A DNA stretch of 64,000 bases, taken from Bacillota bacterium. Its GTDB lineage: Bacteria; Bacillota; Clostridia; Lachnospirales; Lachnospiraceae. The notes beneath the pieces were generated by a model. It did not search any database and was not told the DNA's origin. It saw only the letters and a list, made by a program, of their open reading frames with translations. The position numbers and the translations under genes were made by a program. Shown piece after piece: positions 52,525 to 62,371 of this stretch (the stretch's first letter is position 1; the number at the start of each line of letters is the position of its first letter). The stretch is from contig JAEWAK010000028.1 of the NCBI GenBank assembly GCA_023391695.1, forward strand, positions 1 to 64,000, read 5' to 3'.

Positions 52525-54027
52525 ATGAATAATAATAAAAGTACATTCAACAATTTATTTATATTTGAAATGGCCAACAGCCATCAAGGCAGTGTTGAAC
52601 ATGGAATAGATATTATAAAGGCAATGAGCAGAATAGCACGGAAATATAATATAAAGGCAGCAGTAAAACTGCAATATCGTAATTTAGATACTTTTATCCA
52701 TCCGGATTATAGGGACAGAACGGATGTCAACCATATACCCAGGTTTATGAGTACGAGATTAACTTATGAACAATTCACCCAGTTAGTGGATGCCATCCAT
52801 GAAGAAGGAATGATAGCCATGAGTACTCCATTTGACGAAGATGGTGTTGAATGGTGTATGGACCAGGGTATTGATATCATTAAAATCGCAAGCTGCAGCG
52901 CGCTGGACTGGCCTTTGCTTACTAAAATTGCAATGACCAGAAAGCCGGTAATTATATCAACCGGAGGAAAATCACTTTCGGACATAGATAAGATTTATAA
53001 TTTTTTTACCCATAAAGGCTGTGAATTTGCATTTCTGCATTGTGTCGCAGAATATCCGGCTCCTATGGAACATTTACAGTTGGATTTTATTAATCGGATG
53101 AATCGGAGATATCCTGAAGTAACAATAGGGTATTCAGGACATGAAGAGCCGGATGATAATATGGTACCTATGTTGGCTATAGCAAAAGGTGCAAAAATTC
53201 TGGAAAGACATGTTGGGCTTCCAACCGAAAGCATCAAGTTAAATGCCTATTCCATGAATCCGGAACAGGCAGAAAGATGGGTTAAAGCAGCCATAGATGC
53301 AAAAACGATCTGTGAGATGAAAAAAGAGGATACAAAATATATCAGCCAGGAAGAAATAGATTCCCTTCGCTCGCTAATGAGAGGAGTATATCTGAAAAGA
53401 GCTATAAAACAGGGTGATCCTATCATGTCGGAAGATGTATTCTTTGCAATGCCATGCAATGATAAACAGATGACCAGCGGAGAATTTACGGAAGGAATTA
53501 TAGCAAGCAAAGATTACAATATCAATGATGAACTGTTTGAAAAAAGAAAAATCACTGATATCGGACAGGTCCGCAGCGTGGTACATGATGCGAAAGGTAT
53601 GCTGTATGAGGCGGGGATTGCTCTGGGCAGCGATTTTGAAGTTGAGCTGTCTCATCATTATGGCATGCAGCACTTCAGACAGATAGGTGCAATTATAATT
53701 AGTATTATTAATCGTGAATACTGCAAAAAATTACTGGTAATCCTGCCGGGACAAAAGCATCCGGTACATGCCCATAAAGTGAAAGAGGAGACGTTCCAGT
53801 TACTATATGGTGACTTAATTGTTAACATAGAAGGTATTGAAAAGGTATTAAAGCCTGGGGATATCTTGACAGTTCTCAGGGAAGAAAAACACTCTTTTAC
53901 ATCTGCAAAGGGAGCTATTTTTGAAGAGGTATCAACAACACACATAAAAAATGATTCTTATTATGATGATCCGAAGATAAGAAGTCTGGATCCGATTGAG
54001 AGGAAGACGATATTAAAAAGATGGTGA
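52525..54027 (+). CDS. NeuB-type nonulosonate synthase with SAF and cupin domains
   Basis: 500 residues. N-terminal NeuB TIM barrel (EMANSHQGSVEHG, MSTPFDEDGVEW, IKIASCSALDWPLL, ISTGGKSLSDID, IGYSGHE) condenses phosphoenolpyruvate with an amino sugar. An SAF domain follows (about 285-355: RGVYLKRAIKQGDPI). The last ~125 residues form a cupin (PGQKHPVHAHKVKEETFQ ... GDLIVNIEG ... LREEKHSF) absent from ordinary NeuB/PseI (about 340 residues). The cupin may isomerise or epimerise the sugar substrate. AGGAGA precedes ATG. Confidence 0.88.
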   Translation: MNNNKSTFNNLFIFEMANSHQGSVEHGIDIIKAMSRIARKYNIKAAVKLQYRNLDTFIHPDYRDRTDVNHIPRFMSTRLTYEQFTQLVDAIHEEGMIAMSTPFDEDGVEWCMDQGIDIIKIASCSALDWPLLTKIAMTRKPVIISTGGKSLSDIDKIYNFFTHKGCEFAFLHCVAEYPAPMEHLQLDFINRMNRRYPEVTIGYSGHEEPDDNMVPMLAIAKGAKILERHVGLPTESIKLNAYSMNPEQAERWVKAAIDAKTICEMKKEDTKYISQEEIDSLRSLMRGVYLKRAIKQGDPIMSEDVFFAMPCNDKQMTSGEFTEGIIASKDYNINDELFEKRKITDIGQVRSVVHDAKGMLYEAGIALGSDFEVELSHHYGMQHFRQIGAIIISIINREYCKKLLVILPGQKHPVHAHKVKEETFQLLYGDLIVNIEGIEKVLKPGDILTVLREEKHSFTSAKGAIFEEVSTTHIKNDSYYDDPKIRSLDPIERKTILKRW

Positions 54028-54049
54028 TCTAGATAAAATAAAAAGCAAG

Positions 54050-54083
54050 GCAATGGAAAATAAAAAACTTAATTTTCCATTGC
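54050..54083. terminator. Inverted repeat after NeuB-like gene
   Basis: GCAATGGAAAA (54050-54060) pairs perfectly with TTTTCCATTGC (54073-54083). An A-run rather than a U-run follows on the plus strand, so termination is possible but not textbook. Confidence 0.45.
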
Positions 54084-54127
54084 TTAAAAAAATATGATTA
54101 AAGTATGTTTATTTATGATTAATTGGA

Positions 54128-54154
54128 TAAACATTTAGAAAATAATGTCGATAT
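54128..54154 (+). promoter_or_regulatory. Sigma-28 promoter before glycerophosphotransferase gene
   Basis: TAAA (54128-54131), 15 bp, GTCGATAT (54147-54154): consensus -35 and spacing, one mismatch in the -10. It ties the glycan genes downstream to flagellar expression. Confidence 0.65.
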
Positions 54155-54225
54155 ATGTTTTATAAGTTGTTTGTAGTTGGATTTTAACATGGATGTTGAA
54201 AAATGAATCAAGGATGATGAGAATA

Positions 54226-55464
54226 ATGCAAAAAAAAAGAATAATTGAAGCAATCAAATATTGGTCACAAGTATTTTTACTACCAGTTTATTGGTTGTCT
54301 TTTTTAATACCCAGAAATAAAAATATTTGGGTTTTTGGGAGCTCTTTCGGCAGAAGATTTGCAGATAATCCAAGATATTTTTATCTATATATAAACCAGT
54401 ATAAAAAGAATGAAATTAAGGCCATTTGGATAACTGGTGATGAAGATATTGTTAAACTTTTAAGAGATAATGGATTGAAAGTTTATCATAAACATTCCTT
54501 AGAGGGAATTTGGTATTGCTTAAGGGGGGCTGTTTACATATATGATAATTATTCGAAAGACATTTCTTTCTGGCTTTCAGGGGGAGCTAAAAAGGTGAAT
54601 TTGTGGCATGGCTCAGGTAACAAGAAAACAAATTACGATAATAAATTTGACAGAGTACGTCATCCGAGAAATAATTGGGAACGTTTTAAAACAGCTTTAA
54701 GAAGAATGTCCGATGAAAAACCTCATCACTATACTCTTGCTACATCACCAATGATGGCTGATATATTTGTATCAGCTTTTAATACAAATATAGAGCATAT
54801 TATTATCGAAGGTTATCCTAGGAATGACGTTTTGTTTGAAAGCAGCCTAAAGAATATATACACAAAAATTGAAGAAAACACTTTAAATAATATTAAGGAA
54901 TGTAAATTAGATATAAAGACAATTGTTCTTTACATGCCTACATTCCGTGACTCGGAAGTCTTATTTTTTAAAGTGATGGATTTGGAAAGATTTAATGATT
55001 TTCTAATCACTCAGAATATGATATTCTTTACAAAATTACATCCAAAATCAAAATTAAAGGAAGCATTTCAAAAGGCTGAGTACTCCAATATTAAAAATAT
55101 AGATGCGAGTGTAGATCCTTATACCATATTAAAATATGCGGATTTGCTGGTAACGGATTATTCATCCATCTATTCCGATTATTTAATGCTAAACCGTCCG
55201 TCCGTTCTGTTTCCATACGATTTTGATGAGTATACGGCGGATACCAGGGAATGTTATTTTGAATATGATGATTATATGCCTGAGATAAAAGCTTATAATA
55301 TGGATGAATTGATGCAATATATGTCAGATGTTTTGGAAAATGACAATTTCGAAAAAGGAAGAATTGATTTAAGGGATAGAATATTCTCTACGGCAGATGG
55401 CAATTCTTCGGAAAGATTATATCTTAAAATTAGAGCTATTTTAAAATTTAATAACTTTGAATAA
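54226..55464 (+). CDS. CDP-glycerol glycerophosphotransferase-family protein
   Basis: 412 residues from the ATG at 54226 (AAGGA 11 nt upstream); in-frame ATGs at 54193, 54214 and 54217 are alternatives. Family motifs: LWHGSGNKKTNYD near residue 125, IIEGYPRND, LYMPTFRDSEV, FTKLHPKSKL and VTDYSSIYSDYLMLN near 308. Transfers phosphoglycerol or related polyol phosphates, as in TagF/TarF. Here it may decorate a flagellar or surface glycan rather than wall teichoic acid (inference from sigma-28 promoter). Confidence 0.85.
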   Translation: MQKKRIIEAIKYWSQVFLLPVYWLSFLIPRNKNIWVFGSSFGRRFADNPRYFYLYINQYKKNEIKAIWITGDEDIVKLLRDNGLKVYHKHSLEGIWYCLRGAVYIYDNYSKDISFWLSGGAKKVNLWHGSGNKKTNYDNKFDRVRHPRNNWERFKTALRRMSDEKPHHYTLATSPMMADIFVSAFNTNIEHIIIEGYPRNDVLFESSLKNIYTKIEENTLNNIKECKLDIKTIVLYMPTFRDSEVLFFKVMDLERFNDFLITQNMIFFTKLHPKSKLKEAFQKAEYSNIKNIDASVDPYTILKYADLLVTDYSSIYSDYLMLNRPSVLFPYDFDEYTADTRECYFEYDDYMPEIKAYNMDELMQYMSDVLENDNFEKGRIDLRDRIFSTADGNSSERLYLKIRAILKFNNFE

Positions 55465-55609
55465 AGGATATAAAAGATTTAAAAATTCCACTAAGTTAAA
55501 AAAATTAATATTAGATGTTAAGCTTATACCATGAGTGTTGGATTATTTTTAGGCTTAAATCTAATTAGGTTATCAGGTAATGATATTTATGTTATAACAG
55601 GAGGATTAT

Positions 55610-56320
55610 ATGAACATAGCCATGATTATTGCTGGGGGCAGCGGGCAAAGAATGAATCAGGATATACCAAAGCAATTTCTAAATGTGAATGATAAACCTG
55701 TTATAGTATATACTTTAGAAGCTTTTCAACGCCATCCAAATATAGATGCCATAGCAGTTATATGTTTGGAAGGCTGGCAAGAGATACTAAAAGCTTACGC
55801 GAAACAATTTAATATCACTAAGTTAAATTGGATAACAGAAGGCGGGGAGAATGGACAAGCCTCCATTTATAATGGTTTAAAATTATTAAAAGAAAACTGT
55901 AATCTACAGGATATGGTATTAATCCATGATGCTATCCGCCCTATGGTGTCTCAGGAAATTATATCCGATTGTATTAGTAAATGTAATCGGTATGGATCAG
56001 CCATCACAGTGATTCCCTGTGTGGAAGCCGTATTATACAGTGAAAACCATGTTAATGCAGAAGAATCCATAGATAGAAGTACTTTAATGAGAACACAGAC
56101 TCCGCAGGCATTTTATTTATCGAAACTTCTTTGGGCCCATGAAGAGGCTGGAAAAAGAGGCATTACAAATTCAGTAGCAACTTGTACTCTAATGATTGAA
56201 CTGGGAGAGAGTATTAGTTTCTCAACCGGTTCAGAAAAAAATATAAAGTTAACGACGACGGATGATATTGAAATATTTAAAGCTCTGCTACAATCCAAAA
56301 AAGATGATTGGTTAAAATAA
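55610..56320 (+). CDS. IspD/TarI-family cytidylyltransferase
   Basis: 236 residues. Nucleotide-binding MIIAGGSGQRMNQDIPKQFL, then IHDAIRPMVSQE and MRTQTPQAFYLSKLLWA. It makes a CDP-activated polyol or sugar phosphate. TarI (CDP-ribitol) is favoured over IspD because the neighbours are a glycerophosphotransferase and an SDR, as in TarI-type pathways. CAGGAGG precedes ATG. The SDR gene follows after 27 bp. Confidence 0.82.
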   Translation: MNIAMIIAGGSGQRMNQDIPKQFLNVNDKPVIVYTLEAFQRHPNIDAIAVICLEGWQEILKAYAKQFNITKLNWITEGGENGQASIYNGLKLLKENCNLQDMVLIHDAIRPMVSQEIISDCISKCNRYGSAITVIPCVEAVLYSENHVNAEESIDRSTLMRTQTPQAFYLSKLLWAHEEAGKRGITNSVATCTLMIELGESISFSTGSEKNIKLTTTDDIEIFKALLQSKKDDWLK

Positions 56321-56347
56321 ATATGATAAGCTAGTTAGGAGAAATGC

Positions 56348-57409
56348 ATGATAAACCATGTTATATATCAAGAAGAATTGAATAGGATAACTGAATCGTC
56401 CTTACCTTGGAATAATTTGGATGGATGCAATCTTCTAATAACAGGAGCAAGTGGTTTAATTGGTTCCATGTTAGCAGATGTAATAATTTATCATAATAAA
56501 AATAAAAATGGTAATATAAATCTGTGGTTAATGGGCAGAAACGAAGCAGCTTTAAAATTAAGATACGGTAATTATATGAAAGATAGTTACGTACATTTTC
56601 TTGTCCAGGATGTCTGTAAAGAAATTGAAATCAATACTCCAATAGATTATATTGTACATGGAGCTGGAAAGGGTGACCCTCAATCCTTTGCAGAAGATCC
56701 GGTTGGAGTTATGAATGCAAACTATATCGGGATGTTCCGGGTATTAGAATTAGCCAGGAAAAAACATACGAAAAAAGTTGTTTATATATCTTCCGGAGAA
56801 GTCTATGGTATTTTGGACCCTATTAGATGTAAAGAAGCCGGCATGAAGGAAAGTGATTATGGTTATCTGGATATTATCAATCCGAGAGCCTGCTACGCTT
56901 CATCCAAAAGAGCGGCAGAAACTTTATGTATCTCCTACAAAGAACAATATGGAATTAATGTCAGTATAGCCAGACCATGCCATACTTATGGAGCTGCCAT
57001 GTCGGAGAAAGACAGCAGGGTTATTGGCGAGTTTTTACGTTGTGCTATAGATAAAAGAAATATTATAATGAAAAGTCCCGGATTGCAAAAAAGATCTTAT
57101 TGTTATATAGCGGATACTGCAGAAGCATTGTTATATATTATGCTAAAAGGCAAGAATGGATGTGCTTATAACATCTCCAATTCCAAGTCAGTTATTACAA
57201 TTAGGGAATTAGCAGAATTAATTGCAAAAAAAGCCGATATTAAGGTAACATTCCAGAATTCACAAGAGGCGGAGAAAAGGGGATATTCTAACATTATGAA
57301 CGCAGTGCTGGATTCAGCTGCACTAGAAGAAATAGGTTGGAAACCTTATTATACTATTGAAGAAGGTTTAAATAGAGCCCTTACTATATTAAAGAGTATA
57401 TATTCTTGA
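56348..57409 (+). CDS. Extended SDR (NAD-dependent epimerase/dehydratase)
   Basis: 353 residues. Rossmann site LLITGASGLIGSMLA near residue 30, IDYIVHGAGKGDP, VYISSGEVYG, and catalytic Tyr/Lys in YASSKRAAE near residue 184. C-terminal substrate lobe with NISNSKSVITIRELAE and KPYYTIEEGLNRAL. Acts on a nucleotide-activated sugar; placement after the cytidylyltransferase suggests a CDP-linked substrate (inference). TTAGGAG precedes ATG. Confidence 0.87.
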   Translation: MINHVIYQEELNRITESSLPWNNLDGCNLLITGASGLIGSMLADVIIYHNKNKNGNINLWLMGRNEAALKLRYGNYMKDSYVHFLVQDVCKEIEINTPIDYIVHGAGKGDPQSFAEDPVGVMNANYIGMFRVLELARKKHTKKVVYISSGEVYGILDPIRCKEAGMKESDYGYLDIINPRACYASSKRAAETLCISYKEQYGINVSIARPCHTYGAAMSEKDSRVIGEFLRCAIDKRNIIMKSPGLQKRSYCYIADTAEALLYIMLKGKNGCAYNISNSKSVITIRELAELIAKKADIKVTFQNSQEAEKRGYSNIMNAVLDSAALEEIGWKPYYTIEEGLNRALTILKSIYS

Positions 57410-57637
57410 AGAGTTAAATAGTTTTAATAATGATTGTATTTAGTATAGAATATCGAGTTAGACACAAAAATTAAGGGTATTTTGTTTAACCTAGCTAAAT
57501 TGATAAATCAAAGTGTAGCAGCCGGATAATTAGTCGATGAGGAAATTATTGGGAAGAATTTTATTTTATGTTTTAAATTAAAAAAGAAATGCTTTTTTAT
57601 CAAAAAAAGTTAAGGCACAAAAGTTTTGGAGGTAGTA

Positions 57638-59953
57638 ATGGAGATTGAATTACAAAAATATGACTTAATCAGCTTGGACATTTTCGATACTTTGTTATTC
57701 CGTGCTTTAGCTCAACCCGTTGATTTATTTGCACATATATGGGAAAAAGTTATTGAGAATTATGAAAATTTAACTGATATATCACCGTTGGAATTTCAAA
57801 AATTACGTATTGAGATAGAAAGACGTTCCCGTAATAAAGCATTTAACCGGGAAGTAAATCTGGATGATATTTATAGGGAGTTACCGAAATTAGTCGTTAA
57901 AAATATTGAGAAAATAAAGCAAATAGAATTAACTGCGGAAAAGGAATATTGTTATCCTAATTGGGATATTTTGAACTTAATAAAAGAAGCAAAACAAGCC
58001 GGTTTACATGTTTCACTTGTATCGGATATGTATCTGAATAAAAACCAAATAACATCCATACTGGAATTTAATCATGTTGATACCTCTTATTTTGATTATA
58101 TAATAGTATCCAATGAAGAGAAATGTGCAAAACATAACGGTGAACTTTATGAAGTTCTTTTTAGTAAGTATCCGGAAATTTCCAAGGAGAGAATTTTACA
58201 TATTGGTGACAATCGAAATAGTGATTATGTCCAAGCTGTAAAAGCAGGAATTAATGCATATCATTATGACGTTATTCCAGATAAACTGTATAGTATCTAC
58301 GATTATGAAAAGATACGGCATAATAGTCCTCAAAGAGAAATAATATCATTAAGGAAATTGGCTGCAACCACATTTTTAAATCAGTTGGAATTTGATAAAT
58401 CGGCTTATGAAATTGGAGCAAGTATTGTTGGTCCGTTCTTAACTTTATATATTAGCTGGGTATGTGACCGTTTGGAAGCACTTGGAATTAAACGTATATA
58501 TCCGCTTATGAGAGAAGGTTACTTACTTGGAGAACTTCTAATAAGAGAAGTAAAACACAGAGGTCAGGAACTTTTAGTGAAACCTATATACGTATCAAGA
58601 AAAGCCACTTATATACCATCAATTTCCGAAGTGACGAAAGAAGAAATCGAAAATATGATAGGGGTAAGGAATTTAACTGTTAATGAGTCGATTGTATTAA
58701 TGGGGTTAGATAATAACGATTTTTCTGAGATATCTGAATATATGGAGGTTAATTTAAAAGAATCCCATAAAATCATAATTAATGAATCACTTACCTTAAA
58801 AGAATATATTATTAACCGTTTTTTAGAAGACGAAATTAGAAATAAAATAGAAATATACGTTAAAAGTCAAAGAGAATTATTGATTGATTATCTTATTCAG
58901 GAAATGGGAGACATGAATGATGTCGCTACAATTGATATCGGTTTTTATGGACGTATTCAAATGTGGTTAGAACAAACTTTGGATTTAGGACATGTTTCAC
59001 ATAATATGAAACATTTTTTTGCAATAGGTGTTGTAGGTGAAAAATTTTATGATGGTATCAGCTTTGAAGGATTCTGCAGTACTTATGCAGAAAATCCGGA
59101 TTTAATACCTACCATAAACCGAACTCCTGATATTATCGAGAAACTTATTTCAGTTACGGAAGGAAGTACTGTTGGGTATGAGAAAAAAGGTAATAAAATT
59201 GTACCGCTAAAATCCCTGGAAGTTGGAAATAAAGAATATTTGGATAAAGTTTTTGAAGGTGTTTTTAAACATCAGGAATACTGGTTTGAATTTGAAAATA
59301 TAAAACCTGTGTTTGCGAGCAAATGCAAACATAACAGGAGAGAAACTTTAATGATACTTCATCGATTGATTGATATTCCCAGATTACCAGAAGTAAATCT
59401 TCTTAGTCGATTTGAAGCGGATACTAATTTTGGAACACAATATAAAAAGAGTATTATAACAGAACAGAATAAAGAGTTGTTAAAAACAAAAGGAATTGAT
59501 TTTATTGATAAATGCAATGTCAGCTATACTTATGAAGGAAATAATATTGTATGGCCAAAAGGGTTAATTACACTATTTGATGAATATTACTATTTGAGGA
59601 GAGCTTTAAAAAATAATTCTGGTAATGATATTATAAAATCCATGCAGGAAGTTGTAGAGCAGGTGATAGAAAAAGGGGTTAATGAAGTTGCTTTATATGG
59701 TGCAGGTGAAAATGGAAGGCAGTTTTTATTCTTGTGTAATTTGTATCATGTTAAGGTGAATTGTTTTATTGATAGGAAAGAATCTTTGTGGGGGACCTTT
59801 AAAGAGGGTATAGAGGTAATGGGTTTAGATGAAGCAATTGAAAGAGGATACTTATACTTTATTATTACTTCGTTATTTTCCATAAACGAAATAAATGATA
59901 CGATTCTAAAAAGAACCAATAATAATAATAATTCTCTAATATTTCATATATAA
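57638..59953 (+). CDS. Large HAD-superfamily protein with C-terminal Rossmann domain, first copy
   Basis: 771 residues from the ATG at 57638 (GGAGG 5 nt upstream; the TTG at 57626 lies in that site). N-terminal HAD domain: DIFDTLLFR (residue ~14), VSDMYL (~128) and HIGDNRNSD (~187), resembling COG5610 predicted hydrolases of polysaccharide loci. The middle has an uncharacterised block: YPLMREGYLLG (~284), PIYVSRKATYIPS and TIDIGFYGRIQ (~431). The C-terminus has LYGAGENGRQFLFL (~684) and CFIDRKESLWG, a dinucleotide-binding-like fold. Exact activity unknown. Confidence 0.8.
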   Translation: MEIELQKYDLISLDIFDTLLFRALAQPVDLFAHIWEKVIENYENLTDISPLEFQKLRIEIERRSRNKAFNREVNLDDIYRELPKLVVKNIEKIKQIELTAEKEYCYPNWDILNLIKEAKQAGLHVSLVSDMYLNKNQITSILEFNHVDTSYFDYIIVSNEEKCAKHNGELYEVLFSKYPEISKERILHIGDNRNSDYVQAVKAGINAYHYDVIPDKLYSIYDYEKIRHNSPQREIISLRKLAATTFLNQLEFDKSAYEIGASIVGPFLTLYISWVCDRLEALGIKRIYPLMREGYLLGELLIREVKHRGQELLVKPIYVSRKATYIPSISEVTKEEIENMIGVRNLTVNESIVLMGLDNNDFSEISEYMEVNLKESHKIIINESLTLKEYIINRFLEDEIRNKIEIYVKSQRELLIDYLIQEMGDMNDVATIDIGFYGRIQMWLEQTLDLGHVSHNMKHFFAIGVVGEKFYDGISFEGFCSTYAENPDLIPTINRTPDIIEKLISVTEGSTVGYEKKGNKIVPLKSLEVGNKEYLDKVFEGVFKHQEYWFEFENIKPVFASKCKHNRRETLMILHRLIDIPRLPEVNLLSRFEADTNFGTQYKKSIITEQNKELLKTKGIDFIDKCNVSYTYEGNNIVWPKGLITLFDEYYYLRRALKNNSGNDIIKSMQEVVEQVIEKGVNEVALYGAGENGRQFLFLCNLYHVKVNCFIDRKESLWGTFKEGIEVMGLDEAIERGYLYFIITSLFSINEINDTILKRTNNNNNSLIFHI

Positions 59954-60001
59954 AATTTATTACTGTTAAGCCCTAAAAACTCGAAATAGGTAGGATTTAA
60001 T

Positions 60002-62338
60002 ATGAAATTTAATGTAGATATTTTAATAAATGAATATGAAAAATTACAGTCAATCAAAATAGTTAGTTTTGATATTTTTGATACGATTCTTTTTAGATTA
60101 ACGCATAAACCAACAGATGTATTTACTATTTTAGCTTCAAAAGCTAAAGAAAAGGGGATATTATTTAATCATATTTCCGATGAGACTTTTAGAAACATAA
60201 GGATTGAAGCTGAAAGACAAGTAAGATTTGAGAAGAAACAGAATAAACAAATTCCGGAAGTAACCCTTGAGGACATTTATAATTGTATCCCTAATATAAC
60301 AAAATCCAAAAAGAGTTTAATGAATTTAGAAATAGAAGCTGAAAAAGAGTTATGTTATATAAATCCTGTAATGAAAGAATTTATTAAATATCTTTTAAAT
60401 AAGGGAACAATCATTATTTTCACATCTGATATGTATTTAAAAAAGAATGAAATAGCAGATATATTTCATGCAAATAATATGGATTTAATTCAAATAGATA
60501 ATATATTTATGTCTTGTGAGCATTTAAAATCAAAGAGTTCAGGCTCCTTATATGAGTTTGTTTTAGATTATTATAAGGCTGCGCCAGAAAATATGTTGCA
60601 TATTGGTGATAATTATTCAAGTGATATTATCAGTGCACAGTTTTATGGAATAAATACAATATACTATGATGCAATTAGCTGCATGGATACTCAGGAAATA
60701 CAGTTGGAATCACTAAAGTACGGAAATCTGGTACCAGAAATATATTCTTTAAGAAAATATATTTTATCACAAAAAACGAGCTATAACGCTGAACAAGAGA
60801 AGTGGTATTACCTTGGAGCTTGTGTTGTAGCACCTTTACTTACTGCCTCAATTGAATGGACTTTAGATATTGCTACAGAAAATGATATAAAGAATATCTA
60901 TCCTTTAATGAGAGAAGGCCGATTGTTAGGAAGTATGTTAAATCAGGCGCTTAATTATAGAAAAGAAAATGTCAATGTGAGCCCTTTATATGTTTCTAGA
61001 AAAGCACTATTATTACCTTCCCTTAAAAAATATGATGTAGAAATATTAAAAGATATTTTAAATATTAGAAGAATAAAAGTAAAAGATGTATTTCATTTAT
61101 TAGGTATTGATGCCTTATTGGCACCTTTTGAGCATTACAAAGATTATGAAGTTAGAGAAACAAGAGCCATCGATTATAATTCCACAACTGTTGGAAAAGA
61201 ATTGGAAAGTTATTTGTTATCTAAAGATGTTATTGAGGAGGTACTTAAAAGTATTCAGTTAAATTCTGAAAAATGTTACAGATATTTTGAGCAAATGGCT
61301 CTAACAGATGGTAATTATATTTCCATAGATTTGGGATTTAGAGGTACCATTCAGACCGGTATAGAGTTATTACTTAGGAAATTTGGTATTAATAATAATA
61401 ATGTTAATCTATTAATATGCGGATCACAGCATTCCGTTCAAAATTTAATGAAAGATGTAAACATTAGAGGATTTATAGGAACCTGTGGTGATAATGCAGA
61501 TTTATTGAATTTAATAACTTCATATCCATTTATTTTTGAACAAGTAATGATGTGCCAGGAAGGAACCACTATTGGTTATGAAGAAAAAAACAATAAAATA
61601 GTACCAGTTACAAAGCAGCTTGATTCCATTACTGAAGAACAATTTATAAATATAAAGTATTGCCAAGAAGGCATCTTAGAGTTTCAGAAACAGTTTTTAG
61701 AATTAGCTTCAAAAAAGAAAAGATTAAAAGAAATTAAGAAAAGTAATAGAGAATTGACTAATATAATATGCAGGTTACTAACAGCACCTTCCTATGAAGA
61801 AGCATCGATTCTATCAAAATTAACTCATGATGAAAATTATGGTGTTGATGAGGTTTATAAAATATGCAAGGAAAGCCATATTAATATAATTAAAGAAAAT
61901 GGATTGGAGTATTTTTATTCTAAGGTATCCCCAAGAGATGTTTTATGGCTTGAGGGACTTCAGGTTTTAGTTGACCCGATGTTCTTTTTTAATAAAGTAG
62001 TTGAGTTATCAGATCTGCATCAGGAAAAAAGTATATTAAGGATAGTTAAAAAGATTGCAGATGATAAAGTGGATAGTATTGTAATTATCGGTGCAGGGGA
62101 AGCAGGAAGACAAGTACTGCGTTATTTACAATTATATAGTATTAAAGTTGAATCTTTTGTTGATAACAACAGAAAACTACAAGGACATATGATTGAAAAT
62201 ATACCTGTTAAATCCATGAATGATGCCTTTGAGAGTTCAAACTATATAATAGCTTCTTTTGCATACTTAACAGAATTAAAGAAACAAGCTGAAGAGCGTT
62301 TTGGAGATAAAATTAGATTATATTATCAGGGTATGTAG
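60002..62338 (+). CDS. Large HAD-superfamily protein with C-terminal Rossmann domain, second copy
   Basis: 778 residues. Same three-part plan as its neighbour: DIFDTILFR (~22), TSDMYLKK (~139), HIGDNYSSD (~199); YPLMREGRLLG (~299), PLYVSRKALLLPS and SIDLGFRGTIQ (~440); IIGAGEAGRQVLRY (~695) with FVDNNRKLQG. The copies are strongly diverged outside the motifs, so duplication is old. 48 bp after the first copy; ribosome site TAGGTAGG. Conserved catalytic Asp residues suggest both are active phosphatase- or phosphotransferase-like enzymes. Confidence 0.8.
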   Translation: MKFNVDILINEYEKLQSIKIVSFDIFDTILFRLTHKPTDVFTILASKAKEKGILFNHISDETFRNIRIEAERQVRFEKKQNKQIPEVTLEDIYNCIPNITKSKKSLMNLEIEAEKELCYINPVMKEFIKYLLNKGTIIIFTSDMYLKKNEIADIFHANNMDLIQIDNIFMSCEHLKSKSSGSLYEFVLDYYKAAPENMLHIGDNYSSDIISAQFYGINTIYYDAISCMDTQEIQLESLKYGNLVPEIYSLRKYILSQKTSYNAEQEKWYYLGACVVAPLLTASIEWTLDIATENDIKNIYPLMREGRLLGSMLNQALNYRKENVNVSPLYVSRKALLLPSLKKYDVEILKDILNIRRIKVKDVFHLLGIDALLAPFEHYKDYEVRETRAIDYNSTTVGKELESYLLSKDVIEEVLKSIQLNSEKCYRYFEQMALTDGNYISIDLGFRGTIQTGIELLLRKFGINNNNVNLLICGSQHSVQNLMKDVNIRGFIGTCGDNADLLNLITSYPFIFEQVMMCQEGTTIGYEEKNNKIVPVTKQLDSITEEQFINIKYCQEGILEFQKQFLELASKKKRLKEIKKSNRELTNIICRLLTAPSYEEASILSKLTHDENYGVDEVYKICKESHINIIKENGLEYFYSKVSPRDVLWLEGLQVLVDPMFFFNKVVELSDLHQEKSILRIVKKIADDKVDSIVIIGAGEAGRQVLRYLQLYSIKVESFVDNNRKLQGHMIENIPVKSMNDAFESSNYIIASFAYLTELKKQAEERFGDKIRLYYQGM

Positions 62339-62371
62339 CCTTATAAAATAGTCATAGAAAGGAATTAATTA

